DNA of 64,000 bases from Hominenteromicrobium sp964531265 (GCA_964531265.1 CAZHDW010000003.1:72286-136285); one strand, 5' to 3'; positions 51,714 through 61,420 are shown, numbered from the stretch's first letter. Program-made: numbers and translations. Notes: generated from the letters alone by a model not told the origin.

Positions 51714-54080
51714 ATGAATAAACAGTTTCAGCAGCAATTAGAGGATAGTTTGTACATTCATCGTCCGCTGCCCCTGCATGAGGAGAACTCGAGGGAGGCG
51801 GCCTTCTCCGCAAAGCAGGTGCAGGAGAAGCGCTCTCTGTACGGCGGCGACAGTTGTGTCAGCCCACGAGCCGAGGGAATAGCTGAGCTGGAGCGTACTG
51901 AGGAGTACTTGCGTATCACTGCGCCCCTGCGCACCGAGCAGTGGCCCGAGGGAGCCACGCCGGATGGGGATTATTCCAATTTCGGAACGGCAAAGCTTCT
52001 TTTCTCCTTTGACAGGGAGGACTGGCAGGCATATAACAGACTTCGCTTTTGGGTGAGACCCCAGATTCGCGGAGCACGTATTCTGCATCTGAACGTTTCG
52101 GTGATAAATGACGGTGAGGTTAAGGTGCCGGATCCGTATTACCGCGAGGGTGCTACGGTCTTTGACCTTAAGAACGAGCAATGGAATGAGTGTATATGGG
52201 AGTTTTCAGAGATGCCGAGGGACTGCATCACTCAGCTTTGCTTCTATGTGTTCTCCAGTGGGCATGATATCGGAGCCGCGGATGTACTTGCCTATGATTT
52301 CCGAGATATAGCCATTGAGAGAGTAGCGGAGCCCGAGCATGAGCACGGCTGGTGCAATCCGCAGCCCTGTATAAATCTGTCCACGGTCGGCTATTGGCCC
52401 GAGGGTCGGAAGACCGCCGTGGGAACGATAGCTGCTGACAGATTCGAGCTGATAGATTCGGACAGCGGAAAAACGGTTTTCTCCGGCCCGGTGAAATCGG
52501 AGAAAACCCCGAACGGCGAGTTCGACGTTATTGATTTTTCCGATTATACAGCTTGCGGCTCTTATTACCTTAAGGCCGGCAGCCTGAAAAGCTGTGTCTT
52601 TGAGATATCGGAGGAGCTTGCAAAGGAAAGCCTGTGGAAGGTGCTGAATTTCTTTTTCTGCGAGCGCTGCGGCTTCCCGGTGCCTGGTAAGCACGGAACC
52701 TGTCATCAGGACATCACGGCGACCCACAACGGAGTGACCATGTCCTTTGCCGGCGGCTGGCATGATGCGGGAGACGTGTCCCAGCAGGCGGCTCAGACCG
52801 GCGAAGTGGTTCAGGCGATGTTTGAAAACGCACGTCGATGCAAAAATGACAAAATGCTGTATTTGCGATTGATGGAGGAGGCTCAGTGGGGTCTTGATTT
52901 CATTATGCGCACACGCTTTGGTGACGGATACCGTGCGACAAGTGCAGGAGCCACACGAATCACGGACAACCTGATAGGAAATTTTGATGATATTAAGACC
53001 CGAGTGCACAACCATTCCTACGAGAATTTCCTGTTCTCCGGAATTGAAGCATATGCCGCGAAAACTCTTGAGGAATACGACAAAGAACTGGCTTCGAATG
53101 CTCTGGCGACCGCAAAGGAGGATTTTGCATTCGCCGAGGAGGTTTTCGCGCAGACTGGAGTTCATCCGGCGCATATGTTTGAGCACACCTATAACAGCGG
53201 CTTGTCCCAATACTATGCGGTTATAGTTTGGGCCGCAAGCTGTCTCTATGAGGCGTCGGGGGAGATGAAATACGCCGATACGGCGAGAAAATATGCAAAT
53301 AAGCTCATAGCCTGTCAGGAGCAGGGGGATGCAGCACCGCTGAAGGGATTTTTCTATAGGGATGAGACACACAGCACCATCGTGCATTTCAATCATCAGG
53401 CACGTGAGCACCAGTTCATGCAGGCGTTGGAGTCCCTGTGCCGTTCACAGCCGGAAGCCGAGGAGCGTCCTTGCTGGGAGAACTCGATGCAGCTTTACGG
53501 AGATTATATTAAGGCGATAGCAGGTAATACAGCACCCTATGGAATGCTTCCGGCGGGCATTCACAAGCTTGATGAGATAGAAAATGCGGAGCTGTTCCCG
53601 TATCTTCACGTAACATGCAGCTATGAGAAGGAGAGGGAGAATTACCGTGAGCAGCTTATGCAGGGAAGGGACTTGGGAGACGGTTATATTCTCCGCAATT
53701 TCCCGGTGTGGTTTTCTTTCCGCGGAAACACTGCGGTCATGCTGTCAATGGGCAAGGCAGCCGCGCTTCTCGGACGTTACTTTGAGGACAAGGAGCTTTT
53801 ACAGATAGCCCGGGAGCAGATGTACTGGATGTGGGGCAAGAACCCCTTCGGTCAGTCCCTGATTTACGGAGCAGGCTCGGATTATTGCCGACAGTATGCC
53901 GTGCTCTGCGGAGAATGCGTAGGCGAGATACCGGTGGGAGTTGAGACGCGTGATAACGAGGATGTACCCTACTGGCCGCAGAACAATAACGCGACCTTCC
54001 GCGAGGTTTGGGTAGGTGCAGCGTGCCGCTGGCTCCAACTCTGTGCGGATTGCTTTCCGGCAGAGTCCGAGAGGGAGTGA
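51714..54080 (+). CDS. GH9 family glycoside hydrolase, intracellular
   Basis: A 788-residue GH9 protein without signal peptide, dockerin or carbohydrate module. An N-terminal beta-sandwich region (about 1-290) ends with a CelD_N-like Ig fold; the (alpha/alpha)6 barrel has GGWHDAGD (catalytic Asp351 and Asp354) and the acid Glu764 in NATFREVWVGA. GH9 contains endoglucanases, but also exo-beta-glucosaminidases; an intracellular enzyme beside a sugar kinase and a NagB-like gene favours the latter or a cello-oligosaccharide hydrolase. GGGGG site lies three or nine bases before the ATGs at 51708 and 51714; the second is preferred. Confidence 0.85.
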   Translation: MNKQFQQQLEDSLYIHRPLPLHEENSREAAFSAKQVQEKRSLYGGDSCVSPRAEGIAELERTEEYLRITAPLRTEQWPEGATPDGDYSNFGTAKLLFSFDREDWQAYNRLRFWVRPQIRGARILHLNVSVINDGEVKVPDPYYREGATVFDLKNEQWNECIWEFSEMPRDCITQLCFYVFSSGHDIGAADVLAYDFRDIAIERVAEPEHEHGWCNPQPCINLSTVGYWPEGRKTAVGTIAADRFELIDSDSGKTVFSGPVKSEKTPNGEFDVIDFSDYTACGSYYLKAGSLKSCVFEISEELAKESLWKVLNFFFCERCGFPVPGKHGTCHQDITATHNGVTMSFAGGWHDAGDVSQQAAQTGEVVQAMFENARRCKNDKMLYLRLMEEAQWGLDFIMRTRFGDGYRATSAGATRITDNLIGNFDDIKTRVHNHSYENFLFSGIEAYAAKTLEEYDKELASNALATAKEDFAFAEEVFAQTGVHPAHMFEHTYNSGLSQYYAVIVWAASCLYEASGEMKYADTARKYANKLIACQEQGDAAPLKGFFYRDETHSTIVHFNHQAREHQFMQALESLCRSQPEAEERPCWENSMQLYGDYIKAIAGNTAPYGMLPAGIHKLDEIENAELFPYLHVTCSYEKERENYREQLMQGRDLGDGYILRNFPVWFSFRGNTAVMLSMGKAAALLGRYFEDKELLQIAREQMYWMWGKNPFGQSLIYGAGSDYCRQYAVLCGECVGEIPVGVETRDNEDVPYWPQNNNATFREVWVGAACRWLQLCADCFPAESERE

Positions 54081-54085
54081 CGTGT

Positions 54086-54316
54086 ATGAACAGATTGGAT
54101 TATCATGAGCTTCTGGATGAAATAGAGAGGGAGCTGAAAATGCCGGGTGGCAATTTCGATGAGCTCTATGGTCTCGACGAAAAAACGCTTGAGCAGGCTC
54201 GATATGTGGCCGCTGTGGCACTTGTGGCGGCCGACCGACTCTATTCTCGCTTGACACGGCAGGAATTCGAGCTGCGTGAAAGGGATGATCATCCGAATGG
54301 ATGCAGTACGAGGTGA
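54086..54316 (+). CDS. small hypothetical protein in the GH9 operon
   Basis: A 76-residue, mostly helical, charged protein (MNRLDYHELLDEIERELKMP at the start). No family recognised. It starts six bases after the GH9 stop with GGGAG and its stop touches the next start, so it is a co-translated part of the operon. It may be a partner subunit or a regulator; nothing stronger can be said. Confidence 0.55.
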   Translation: MNRLDYHELLDEIERELKMPGGNFDELYGLDEKTLEQARYVAAVALVAADRLYSRLTRQEFELRERDDHPNGCSTR

Positions 54317-55288
54317 ATGAATTTGACTGAACAGCTTAAGAACACATATATCGGTGTGGATTTGGGCGGCACCAAGCTGCTTATAGGAGAAATGGACAGG
54401 CAGGGAAACCTGCTTCGAAGCAAAAAATACCCCTCCGGCACTTTGAGCCACTTTGAGGCGCAGGAGCTCATCCAACGGGGGCTGGATGAGTTCCTGTCCC
54501 ATAGTACTCCCGGGTGTCGGGTACAGGCTATCGGCATTGGCATGATAGGCAGAATAGACAGTGATAACGGCGTATGGCATGAAATATCTTCGGTGCGTAC
54601 GGGCAAGATAGAAATCGCAAAAATACTGAGCGAGCGTTACGGATTGCCGTGCTTTGTGGATAATGATGTGCGCAGTGCAACAAAGGCGGAGATGCTGTTC
54701 GGCTATGGCCGAAGCTCGGAGCACTTTATCTATATCAATATCGGAACTGGCATAGCTGCCGGTGTGGTCAGCGACGGAAGACTGATAAGGGGAGCTCATT
54801 ACAATGCAGGTGAGGTGGGACATACCACGTCCGGCGTTGATCAGCTTGTTCCCTGTGAGTGTGAAAGACTCAATTGCGTGGAGTCCGTTGCATCGGGCAT
54901 GGGTCTTGACATCTGTGCACGTATGCTGGCTGCACAATATCCCGACAGCAGGCTGACTATCCCGGAGGACGGCAGCAGGGTCAGCGTAGAGGAGATATTT
55001 TCACTGTACGAAACGGACGCACTTTGCAGGCGGCTGACGGATAATGCGGCGGAGGGCATCGCAAATCTCATTATGAACCTGGTTCGCTTCAGCGACCCGG
55101 ATACGGTGGTTTTGGGCGGCGGTGTCGTGTCGGACGGCTTCCTGCTTGAAAAAATCAAGGAACGCCTGACAGCCAAAACGATTCGGTATGTAACACAGGG
55201 CATTGTGGTTACAAAGCTGGATCCGCGATACATAGGTCTGTTGGGTGCATGCAGCAATGCGATAAAAGGATTGGAGAGGGCTATATGA
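54317..55288 (+). CDS. ROK-family sugar kinase
   Basis: A 323-residue ROK protein without DNA-binding domain, so a kinase. TYIGVDLGGTKLLIG (residues 10-24) binds ATP; FVDNDVRSATKAEMLFGYGR near 112 has the catalytic Asp; the zinc site HTTSGVDQLVPCECERLNC near 170 has the CxCx4C pattern. It probably makes a sugar 6-phosphate in the cytoplasm. Start abuts the preceding stop. Confidence 0.9.
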   Translation: MNLTEQLKNTYIGVDLGGTKLLIGEMDRQGNLLRSKKYPSGTLSHFEAQELIQRGLDEFLSHSTPGCRVQAIGIGMIGRIDSDNGVWHEISSVRTGKIEIAKILSERYGLPCFVDNDVRSATKAEMLFGYGRSSEHFIYINIGTGIAAGVVSDGRLIRGAHYNAGEVGHTTSGVDQLVPCECERLNCVESVASGMGLDICARMLAAQYPDSRLTIPEDGSRVSVEEIFSLYETDALCRRLTDNAAEGIANLIMNLVRFSDPDTVVLGGGVVSDGFLLEKIKERLTAKTIRYVTQGIVVTKLDPRYIGLLGACSNAIKGLERAI

Positions 55289-56022
55289 AGATCACGATTG
55301 CAAAGGATGAAAGAGAATTTGACATTCTGGCCGCCTGGCGTATTATTGGACAGATCATGAAGAAGCCGGATTCGGTGATCGGCTTGTCCACAGGTCAGAC
55401 CACAAAAAATATGCACGCCATAGTCAGTGATATCTATCGTCAGTATCCGTTTGATACCGGCAGTGTGACGCTTTTCAATGTGGATGAGCTTACAAATCTT
55501 CCCAGAAGCTATGCGGGCTGCTGCTACACGATGATAAAGGAGCAGATCGCCGACCCGTTACAGATACCCGAGGAGCGCTTCATAATGCCGAAGACTATAT
55601 CGGAGGATTATGAGGCCGAATGCCGCGAGTTCCAGCAGAGGCTTGAGGAGCGCGGCGGAATCGACCTGCAAATGCTCGGCCTCGGCTATAACGGACATAT
55701 CGGTATTAACCAGCCCGGAACACCCTTTGGCAGTGAAACATGGATGTCTCCCATGGATCCTGTTTTTGAGGCACGAGTTCGCAAGGAGACAGGAGTCGGG
55801 CCGGAGCATGAGCTGGGTGGATTAACACTGGGTGTGCGCACAATAATGCACTCCAGAAAAATAATTTTGGTAGCTAAGGGCTCTCACAAGGCTGAAATGG
55901 TGCGCCAAATGCTGAAGGGCCCTGTAACAGAGGATATTCCGGCCTCCGTTTTGCAGCTCCATCCAAACTGTGAATTCCTGTTGGATGCGGACGCGGCACG
56001 CTACGTGAACGATATGGCTTGA
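55285..56022 (+). CDS. NagB-like glucosamine-6-phosphate deaminase/isomerase
   Basis: A 245-residue enzyme of the NagB family. Phosphate-binding GLSTGQTTKNM (residues 33-43), base Asp in FNVDELTNLP near 72, and NGHIGINQPGTPFG near 133. The usual NEPG Glu of the ring-opening triad is Gln here, while the His is kept. It might still convert glucosamine-6-phosphate to fructose-6-phosphate, or act on a related hexosamine phosphate. ATGA overlap with the ROK stop. Confidence 0.82.
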   Translation: MKITIAKDEREFDILAAWRIIGQIMKKPDSVIGLSTGQTTKNMHAIVSDIYRQYPFDTGSVTLFNVDELTNLPRSYAGCCYTMIKEQIADPLQIPEERFIMPKTISEDYEAECREFQQRLEERGGIDLQMLGLGYNGHIGINQPGTPFGSETWMSPMDPVFEARVRKETGVGPEHELGGLTLGVRTIMHSRKIILVAKGSHKAEMVRQMLKGPVTEDIPASVLQLHPNCEFLLDADAARYVNDMA

Positions 56023-56041
56023 TGAAACGGCAGGGAACAAA

Positions 56042-56911
56042 ATGCTGAAAATCGGATTTGCGGATTATTATTTGGATAATTGGCACGCCAACCATTATCC
56101 GGGCTTTCTCCGTGATGTGATCGCTGACTGCGGATATGACGCTCAGGTGACACACGCCTTTGGAATTCATAATGCACCGCCACACGGAGGCTTGACCACT
56201 GCTCAGTGGTGTGAGGAGCGGAGCATTACTCCGACTGCGAGCATGGAGGAGCTTGTGGAATCCGTCGACGCTGTTATGGTGATCGCGGCGGACAATTCAG
56301 CGTGGCACGAGGAGGTGTGCCGTCTTCCTCTGCGTAGCGGCAAGCCTGTTTTTGTGGATAAGACCTTCGCGCCGGATCTGGAAACGGGGAAAAGACTGTT
56401 CGAGCTGGCGGAGCGCAACGGAACACCGGTGTTTTCCTCATCGGCGCAGCGCTATTGTCAGAGTATACTTGATTATCAGGCGGCGCATCAGCAGCGGCCA
56501 AACTTTGTTTCCACGGTTGGGCCGCATTCTCTGGATAGCTATGCGGTGCATCAGCTCGAGCCGATAGTGGCGCTTATGGGAACGGGCGTAAAGCGCATCA
56601 AGGGCTTTGCGGTTGGAAGTGCCGTAACCCAGCTTGTGCTCGACTACGGAGAGGGGCGAATGGCAAGCTTTGTACAGAGTCCTCAGCCGTGGGCGGAGTT
56701 CAATTTTATGGTTTCCGACGGTGAAACCGGACAGCGCCTGATAAGCGATGATCGTGACTTCTACCATAACCTTGCAAAGGCGATAATGGAGTTTTTCGTT
56801 CACAGGATATGCCCGGTTCGAAAGGAAGAAACATTGGAGATATTGGCTATCATCGATGCGGCCCGCATTGCACGTGTACAGCAGGATGTATGGATGGATA
56901 TCCGTTACTGA
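56042..56911 (+). CDS. Gfo/Idh/MocA-like oxidoreductase
   Basis: A 289-residue protein with an N-terminal Rossmann fold (MLKIGFADYYLDNW start, Asp/Glu ribose contacts less clear) and the SGKPVFVDKTFAPDLETGKR segment near residue 100, where the Lys corresponds to the EKP motif. The C-terminal half is an alpha/beta substrate domain. The nucleotide signature is weak, so NAD binding is likely but not certain. Genes of this type act with ThuA proteins on keto-sugars. Confidence 0.75.
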   Translation: MLKIGFADYYLDNWHANHYPGFLRDVIADCGYDAQVTHAFGIHNAPPHGGLTTAQWCEERSITPTASMEELVESVDAVMVIAADNSAWHEEVCRLPLRSGKPVFVDKTFAPDLETGKRLFELAERNGTPVFSSSAQRYCQSILDYQAAHQQRPNFVSTVGPHSLDSYAVHQLEPIVALMGTGVKRIKGFAVGSAVTQLVLDYGEGRMASFVQSPQPWAEFNFMVSDGETGQRLISDDRDFYHNLAKAIMEFFVHRICPVRKEETLEILAIIDAARIARVQQDVWMDIRY

Positions 56912-56921
56912 GGAGGCTCTT

Positions 56922-57737
56922 GTGAAGAAGATAAAGCTGCACTATTTGATCGGAGATGTTCATCTTGGTGGGCATGATGTTCACCGGGTGGCGAGGAATA
57001 ACAAAATATTGCTGGATAATTCGGGCGCTTTTGACCTAACGATGGTCTGCGACGGGCCGGGGTTGGGTGATATCGGCTTTGATGAGTATTTCGCCGATAA
57101 TATGATCGAAGACTGTGACGCGATAATTTTTAACTGCGGCAACTATCGCTTTAATACTCCGCAGGAGCAGAGAATATTGGAAAATGCGGTCAGCTCCGGC
57201 AAGGGCTTTGTCTTTCTGCATGGGGATCATCCGTGTTACTGGGTGGAGGCCGGAATGGAGCCGTGGCCGGAGATAGAAAAAATGGCCATGCTGATGTGGC
57301 GTGAGCCTACCACCCATGGCGACTTCGGAAACCACCATGTTACGATCAAGGACAGTGAACATCCCATTACACGTGGCTTGGAGGATTTCGACACACGGGA
57401 TGAGGTTTTCTGTACCATGAAGAATATCCACAATGTACCGTATCAGGTGCTGGCAGCGGCGTATTCCGACCCGACTGTGATAAGCAGGCACGGTCAGCCC
57501 GGAACAGGCTGCGATGAGCCGATAGCGCTCGTGGGACAATACGGAAAGGGCCGAACTTTCAATCAGGTGCTCGGCCATGTGTGGCCCTACTATACCGGAC
57601 ACGGACTTGGCGAAAACACCATGGTGAGCTTTGCTCCGCGTCAGTTCAGACAGATGTTCGTGCGCGGCTGTGAGTGGGTTGCGACAGGCAGTGTGGAGCT
57701 GACAAAGAATTTTGACGGAAACGCCGTCCTGTATTGA
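56922..57737 (+). CDS. ThuA-like (class I glutamine amidotransferase-fold) protein
   Basis: A 271-residue ThuA-like protein (MKKIKLHYLIGDVHLGGHDV, then GKGFVFLHGDHPCYW near 91). ThuA is known from trehalose utilisation and keto-sugar chemistry. It starts at GTG with GAGGAGG, immediately after the Gfo/Idh gene. The HGDHPCYW segment would hold its metal or nucleophile site. It ends the operon at a large palindromic terminator. Confidence 0.8.
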   Translation: MKKIKLHYLIGDVHLGGHDVHRVARNNKILLDNSGAFDLTMVCDGPGLGDIGFDEYFADNMIEDCDAIIFNCGNYRFNTPQEQRILENAVSSGKGFVFLHGDHPCYWVEAGMEPWPEIEKMAMLMWREPTTHGDFGNHHVTIKDSEHPITRGLEDFDTRDEVFCTMKNIHNVPYQVLAAAYSDPTVISRHGQPGTGCDEPIALVGQYGKGRTFNQVLGHVWPYYTGHGLGENTMVSFAPRQFRQMFVRGCEWVATGSVELTKNFDGNAVLY

Positions 57738-57754
57738 TATATCGAAGAAGCAAA

Positions 57755-57786
57755 AAGCCTCTTTGTCCATATGGACAAAGAGGCTT
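57755..57786. terminator. terminator, perfect 32-base palindrome
   Basis: AAGCCTCTTTGTCCAT followed directly by its reverse complement, between convergent operons. Confidence 0.8.
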
Positions 57787-57827
57787 CTGTGTTGAGGGGG
57801 ACTGCTCTGTCCCTCCTGTATTTTGCT

Positions 57828-59777
57828 TTATTCCGTCAGCATCCAAACAGCCATTTTACTTTCCTCTGTCCAGAGCTTTCCGGCGGAGGAATAATCCGTG
57901 ACGGTCATCAGCTTGCCGTCACTCAGCGGAATCTGAAGCTCGATAAAGTGCGGATAAGGCGCAGTGTCGTTTTCCGGCACTACTGTATCCACATAGCCGT
58001 CCTCGCGGATAACCGGAGAGATCGGCTCATCCACGCTGTAGCCGAGTCTGTTCTCCTGAGCCAGCATCAGCGGGCCGCGGCGCATGGCAATGTGTCTGTG
58101 TGCTATCGGGTCTTCGCGGTCAAAGGTGGGGATCATGTAGTCCAGTGCGTCAACTCTGGTGGTCATAATGAGCTCCTGACCGTAGGCGATGGGCTTTATA
58201 GCGACTGTGCGCATGTCGAGGGTAATCTCAACAGAATCCCCACTGCTCCAGGTGCGGTCAATAGCTGTATAGCCCTCGCAGGCGGGTATGTCCTCGCCGT
58301 TTATCTTGAGTTCAGTTGTCTTGCTCCAGGACGGATTTCTCAGGTACAGCGTGAATTTCTCGGGAGCATCAAGCTCTGCTTCAATGCGGACACTGCCGCT
58401 CTTCGGGTAATCGGTGGTAGTTTTCAGGGTGAGCCTTTGCCCGGAGGGAGAGGTCGCCGTAGCGGTGCCGCCGATGAACAGGTTCAGCGCGATACCATCC
58501 CTTGCGTTCAAAAGCTGCATTTTCGGAACAAGTCCGATTCCGGCGGAGCCGATGCAGGCGCAGCAGCCGTAGTAATGCATATCACTCATGAGCTTCAGGC
58601 CGCCGATGCCGTTGCCGCGTGTTCCTGCGGTCAGCGGACTGTAGCTGTCAAACGGAAGCGGCTCGGCTATCCAGTCGGGATGCTCACGTTTTATCAGCGG
58701 CTCTATGACCTTTTCGGTGTTTATCGCGCCGAGATACGCGTTATAGAGGGATATTTCAAATGCGTCGGCGTATTTCGGGTCGCCCGTGAGCAGATGCACC
58801 TGATAGAAGAATTTCATCAGAGTAACGGTCACGCAGGTTTCCTGCATTATTTTGCCGTTGTCCGTGTTGGCCTGGCGCACGGTAGAGTGGTCAAAAAGCT
58901 CATGTGTGCAGCCGCAGCTTCCTATAACGGTGAAGTCGCTTTCGAGTATTCTGTTTGCGAAATTGATAACGGCGGTTTTCCAGTGCTCATTGCCGGTGAT
59001 CCTGTAGTATTCAAGGAGTCCCTCGAAGCAGGAGGTCATCTCATACGCCTTTGTAACGGGGTACTGATAGGGCAGGAAGTTATCCTTGTACGCGTATTCG
59101 AATATATTTGCCGCGTCCGTGCCGCCGTTTCTGACGATATGCTCGGCAAAATCAAGGTATTTCTGTTCATTTGTGAGTGTGTAAAGACGGACTATCGGCT
59201 CAAGTATTGAGGAGGAGTTCAGGCCTCTCCAATAGTTGCTGGCCTTGGTTACTGGCATTTTTCCGTCACCGAGATGCTCCATGATGTGTCCGACCTGGCG
59301 GCACATGGAGTCGATGACCTCGTCATGCAGCTTTTCATCCGTGCATATTTCGAGGAAGTACTGCATACCGAGAAGCACGTATTTCCTGCACCACATGTCC
59401 CAGCCATTGAATTCCATGCTTTCCGGATATGAGCTTATGCGGCCGTTCGGCTCGATTGCTCCCATCATGTCACGAACAGTGTCGCTGAGCACAGCATACA
59501 GCTCTGCATTTTTTGTATAGGAATATACAAAGCACGCGCCTCGCATCATCTTGCCCCAGTATTCGCCGCGCCAGCCGAGATCCGTATCCGGGTGCTCGAT
59601 GAACTGCTGCACAAAGCGCTTCCAGAGCTCCGGACGAAGAAGCTGAAAATCCTCTATGTAGCGGAAGGTATCGTCAAAATACTTTGTGTACTGATAATCG
59701 TTGGAGTAATTTGCGAAGAAGGTATCGGTTTTCATTCGCGGGAAATTTGCGGAATCCTGTGCGTATAACGGTAACAT
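57828..59777 (-). CDS. GH127-family protein (beta-L-arabinofuranosidase type)
   Basis: A 649-residue DUF1680/GH127-like enzyme, longer than the one at 16803. E-x-C in IMQETCVTVTLM and the Cys pair in YYGCCACIGSAG give the zinc-thiolate site. The barrel starts near residue 30 and the beta-sandwich lies near 430-640. No signal peptide. Divergent to GH51, so both act on arabinose-containing oligosaccharides. Start with GGAGG ten bases upstream. Confidence 0.83.
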   Translation of the reverse strand: MLPLYAQDSANFPRMKTDTFFANYSNDYQYTKYFDDTFRYIEDFQLLRPELWKRFVQQFIEHPDTDLGWRGEYWGKMMRGACFVYSYTKNAELYAVLSDTVRDMMGAIEPNGRISSYPESMEFNGWDMWCRKYVLLGMQYFLEICTDEKLHDEVIDSMCRQVGHIMEHLGDGKMPVTKASNYWRGLNSSSILEPIVRLYTLTNEQKYLDFAEHIVRNGGTDAANIFEYAYKDNFLPYQYPVTKAYEMTSCFEGLLEYYRITGNEHWKTAVINFANRILESDFTVIGSCGCTHELFDHSTVRQANTDNGKIMQETCVTVTLMKFFYQVHLLTGDPKYADAFEISLYNAYLGAINTEKVIEPLIKREHPDWIAEPLPFDSYSPLTAGTRGNGIGGLKLMSDMHYYGCCACIGSAGIGLVPKMQLLNARDGIALNLFIGGTATATSPSGQRLTLKTTTDYPKSGSVRIEAELDAPEKFTLYLRNPSWSKTTELKINGEDIPACEGYTAIDRTWSSGDSVEITLDMRTVAIKPIAYGQELIMTTRVDALDYMIPTFDREDPIAHRHIAMRRGPLMLAQENRLGYSVDEPISPVIREDGYVDTVVPENDTAPYPHFIELQIPLSDGKLMTVTDYSSAGKLWTEESKMAVWMLTE

Positions 59778-59812
59778 GTGTTATCAGCCTCCGAGCTTAT
59801 TAAATTGACCTC

Positions 59813-59841
59813 ATTATAGCGTGCCGCACTGTAAAAGTAAA
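59813..59841 (-). promoter_or_regulatory. promoter of the GH127 gene
   Basis: Reverse strand TTTACT (59836-59841), 17 bases, TATAAT (59813-59818). Confidence 0.65.
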
Positions 59842-59880
59842 CCACCGAAAGAGAATTTGCTGTGAAAATTTTTCAGGGTC

Positions 59881-59909
59881 TTGTAGTATATCATTTTTTG
59901 AAATATAAT
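59881..59909 (+). promoter_or_regulatory. promoter of the GH51 gene
   Basis: TTGTAG (59881-59886), 17 bases, TATAAT (59904-59909). Confidence 0.65.
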
Positions 59910-59947
59910 GAAATCAGTGAATAGTGACAGGAAAGGATGTATATACG

Positions 59948-61420
59948 GTGAGCAGAATAATAGTCAATGCACTCGATAAAAAGAGCCGGATCAATCGAAA
60001 TATATACGGAAATTTTTCGGAGCATCTCGGGCGCTGCATTTATAATGGCATCTATGTTGGCGAAAACAGTGACATACCGAATGTTAACGGTATGCGCACC
60101 GATGTTGTTGAGGCGCTTAAGAATATCAAGCTGCCCGTACTGCGCTGGCCTGGTGGATGCTTTGCCGATGAATATCACTGGAAGGACGGCATAGGCCCTA
60201 AGGAAAGCCGCAAAAAGATGATAAATACGCATTGGGGCGGAGTGGTGGAGGATAATTCCTTCGGCACACACGAGTTTCTTGAATTCTGCCGTCAGGTCGG
60301 CTGCGAGCCGTATATAAACGGAAATCTCGGCTCTGGCACCGTGCAGGAGATGAGCGAGTGGATGGAGTACATGACCTTTGACGGTGTGTCTCCCATGGCG
60401 ACACTGCGTGCCGAAAACGGACATGCGGAGCCGTGGAAGGTGAAGTACTTCGGTGTCGGCAATGAAAACTGGGGCTGCGGCGGCAATATGCGTCCGTCGT
60501 TCTATGCGGATCAGTACAGAAGATACCAGACCTATGTGCGTAATTACGGCGAAAATAAGGTTTTCAAGATAGCCTGTGGCCCGAATACCGACGATTATGC
60601 ATGGACGGATGAGGTCATGAAGATAGCCGGAGCGTATATGGATGGTCTTAGCCTGCACTATTATACCGTTACACATACATGGGAGCATAAGGGCTCTGCT
60701 ACCTGCTTCACAAACGAGGAATACTATAAAACTCTGAAAAAAGCCCTCTATATGGATGAGCTTATAAACAAGCATTCTGCGATAATGGAGCGTTATGACC
60801 CCGAGCACCGCGTCGGACTTATTGTGGATGAATGGGGCACCTGGTATGATGTGGAGCCGGGTACGAATCCGGGCTTCCTGTACCAGCAGAACACAATGCG
60901 TGACGCAATGGTGGCAGCATTGACGCTCAATATTTTCAACCTGCACAGTGACCGCGTGGTCATGGCGAATATTGCGCAGATGGTAAACGTTCTCCAGGCC
61001 GTGATACTTACCGAGGGCGAAAAGCTGCTTCTTACCCCGACATATCATGTGTTCGACCTTTACAAGCATCACCACGATGCCACTCTGCTCGGCACCTATG
61101 TGCAGGCGGAGGAGATCGGTGTTGGCGAGGATATTGTGCAGAAGCTCTCCGTGTCTGCCTCCGAGGACGAAAGCGGCGTTATCCATGTAACGGCGGCAAA
61201 TCTTTCCGCGTCGGATAGCTGCGAGGTACAGCTTGATGTACTCGGCAGGGAGCTCAAAGAGGTGTCCGGAAGGATTCTCTCCGGTAGTATTTCGGACTAT
61301 AACGATTTCGATCATCCCGAGGCTGTTGGCATAAAGGCTCTTGAGGGCATCACTGTGAGCGGTGGAGTGCTCTCCTTTACCATGCCGTGCTGTTCCGTTG
61401 TTGAAATAACTGTCAAATAA
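59948..61420 (+). CDS. alpha-L-arabinofuranosidase (GH51)
   Basis: A 490-residue intracellular arabinofuranosidase. Acid/base Glu173 is in GVGNENWGCGG, the nucleophile Glu295 in VDEWGTWYD; the C-terminal jelly roll ends the protein. It releases L-arabinose from arabinan, arabinoxylan or oligosaccharides. GTG at 59948 was chosen with AAAGG upstream. The promoter lies just before and divergent to GH127. No downstream araBAD genes are in the window. Confidence 0.93.
   Translation: MSRIIVNALDKKSRINRNIYGNFSEHLGRCIYNGIYVGENSDIPNVNGMRTDVVEALKNIKLPVLRWPGGCFADEYHWKDGIGPKESRKKMINTHWGGVVEDNSFGTHEFLEFCRQVGCEPYINGNLGSGTVQEMSEWMEYMTFDGVSPMATLRAENGHAEPWKVKYFGVGNENWGCGGNMRPSFYADQYRRYQTYVRNYGENKVFKIACGPNTDDYAWTDEVMKIAGAYMDGLSLHYYTVTHTWEHKGSATCFTNEEYYKTLKKALYMDELINKHSAIMERYDPEHRVGLIVDEWGTWYDVEPGTNPGFLYQQNTMRDAMVAALTLNIFNLHSDRVVMANIAQMVNVLQAVILTEGEKLLLTPTYHVFDLYKHHHDATLLGTYVQAEEIGVGEDIVQKLSVSASEDESGVIHVTAANLSASDSCEVQLDVLGRELKEVSGRILSGSISDYNDFDHPEAVGIKALEGITVSGGVLSFTMPCCSVVEITVK

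Noticed and set aside
51708..54080. Extracellular cellulase
   Set aside because: No signal peptide, dockerin or carbohydrate-binding module.
57771..59210. 479-codon forward frame
   Set aside because: Antisense to the GH127 gene, no recognisable domain; it begins inside the terminator.
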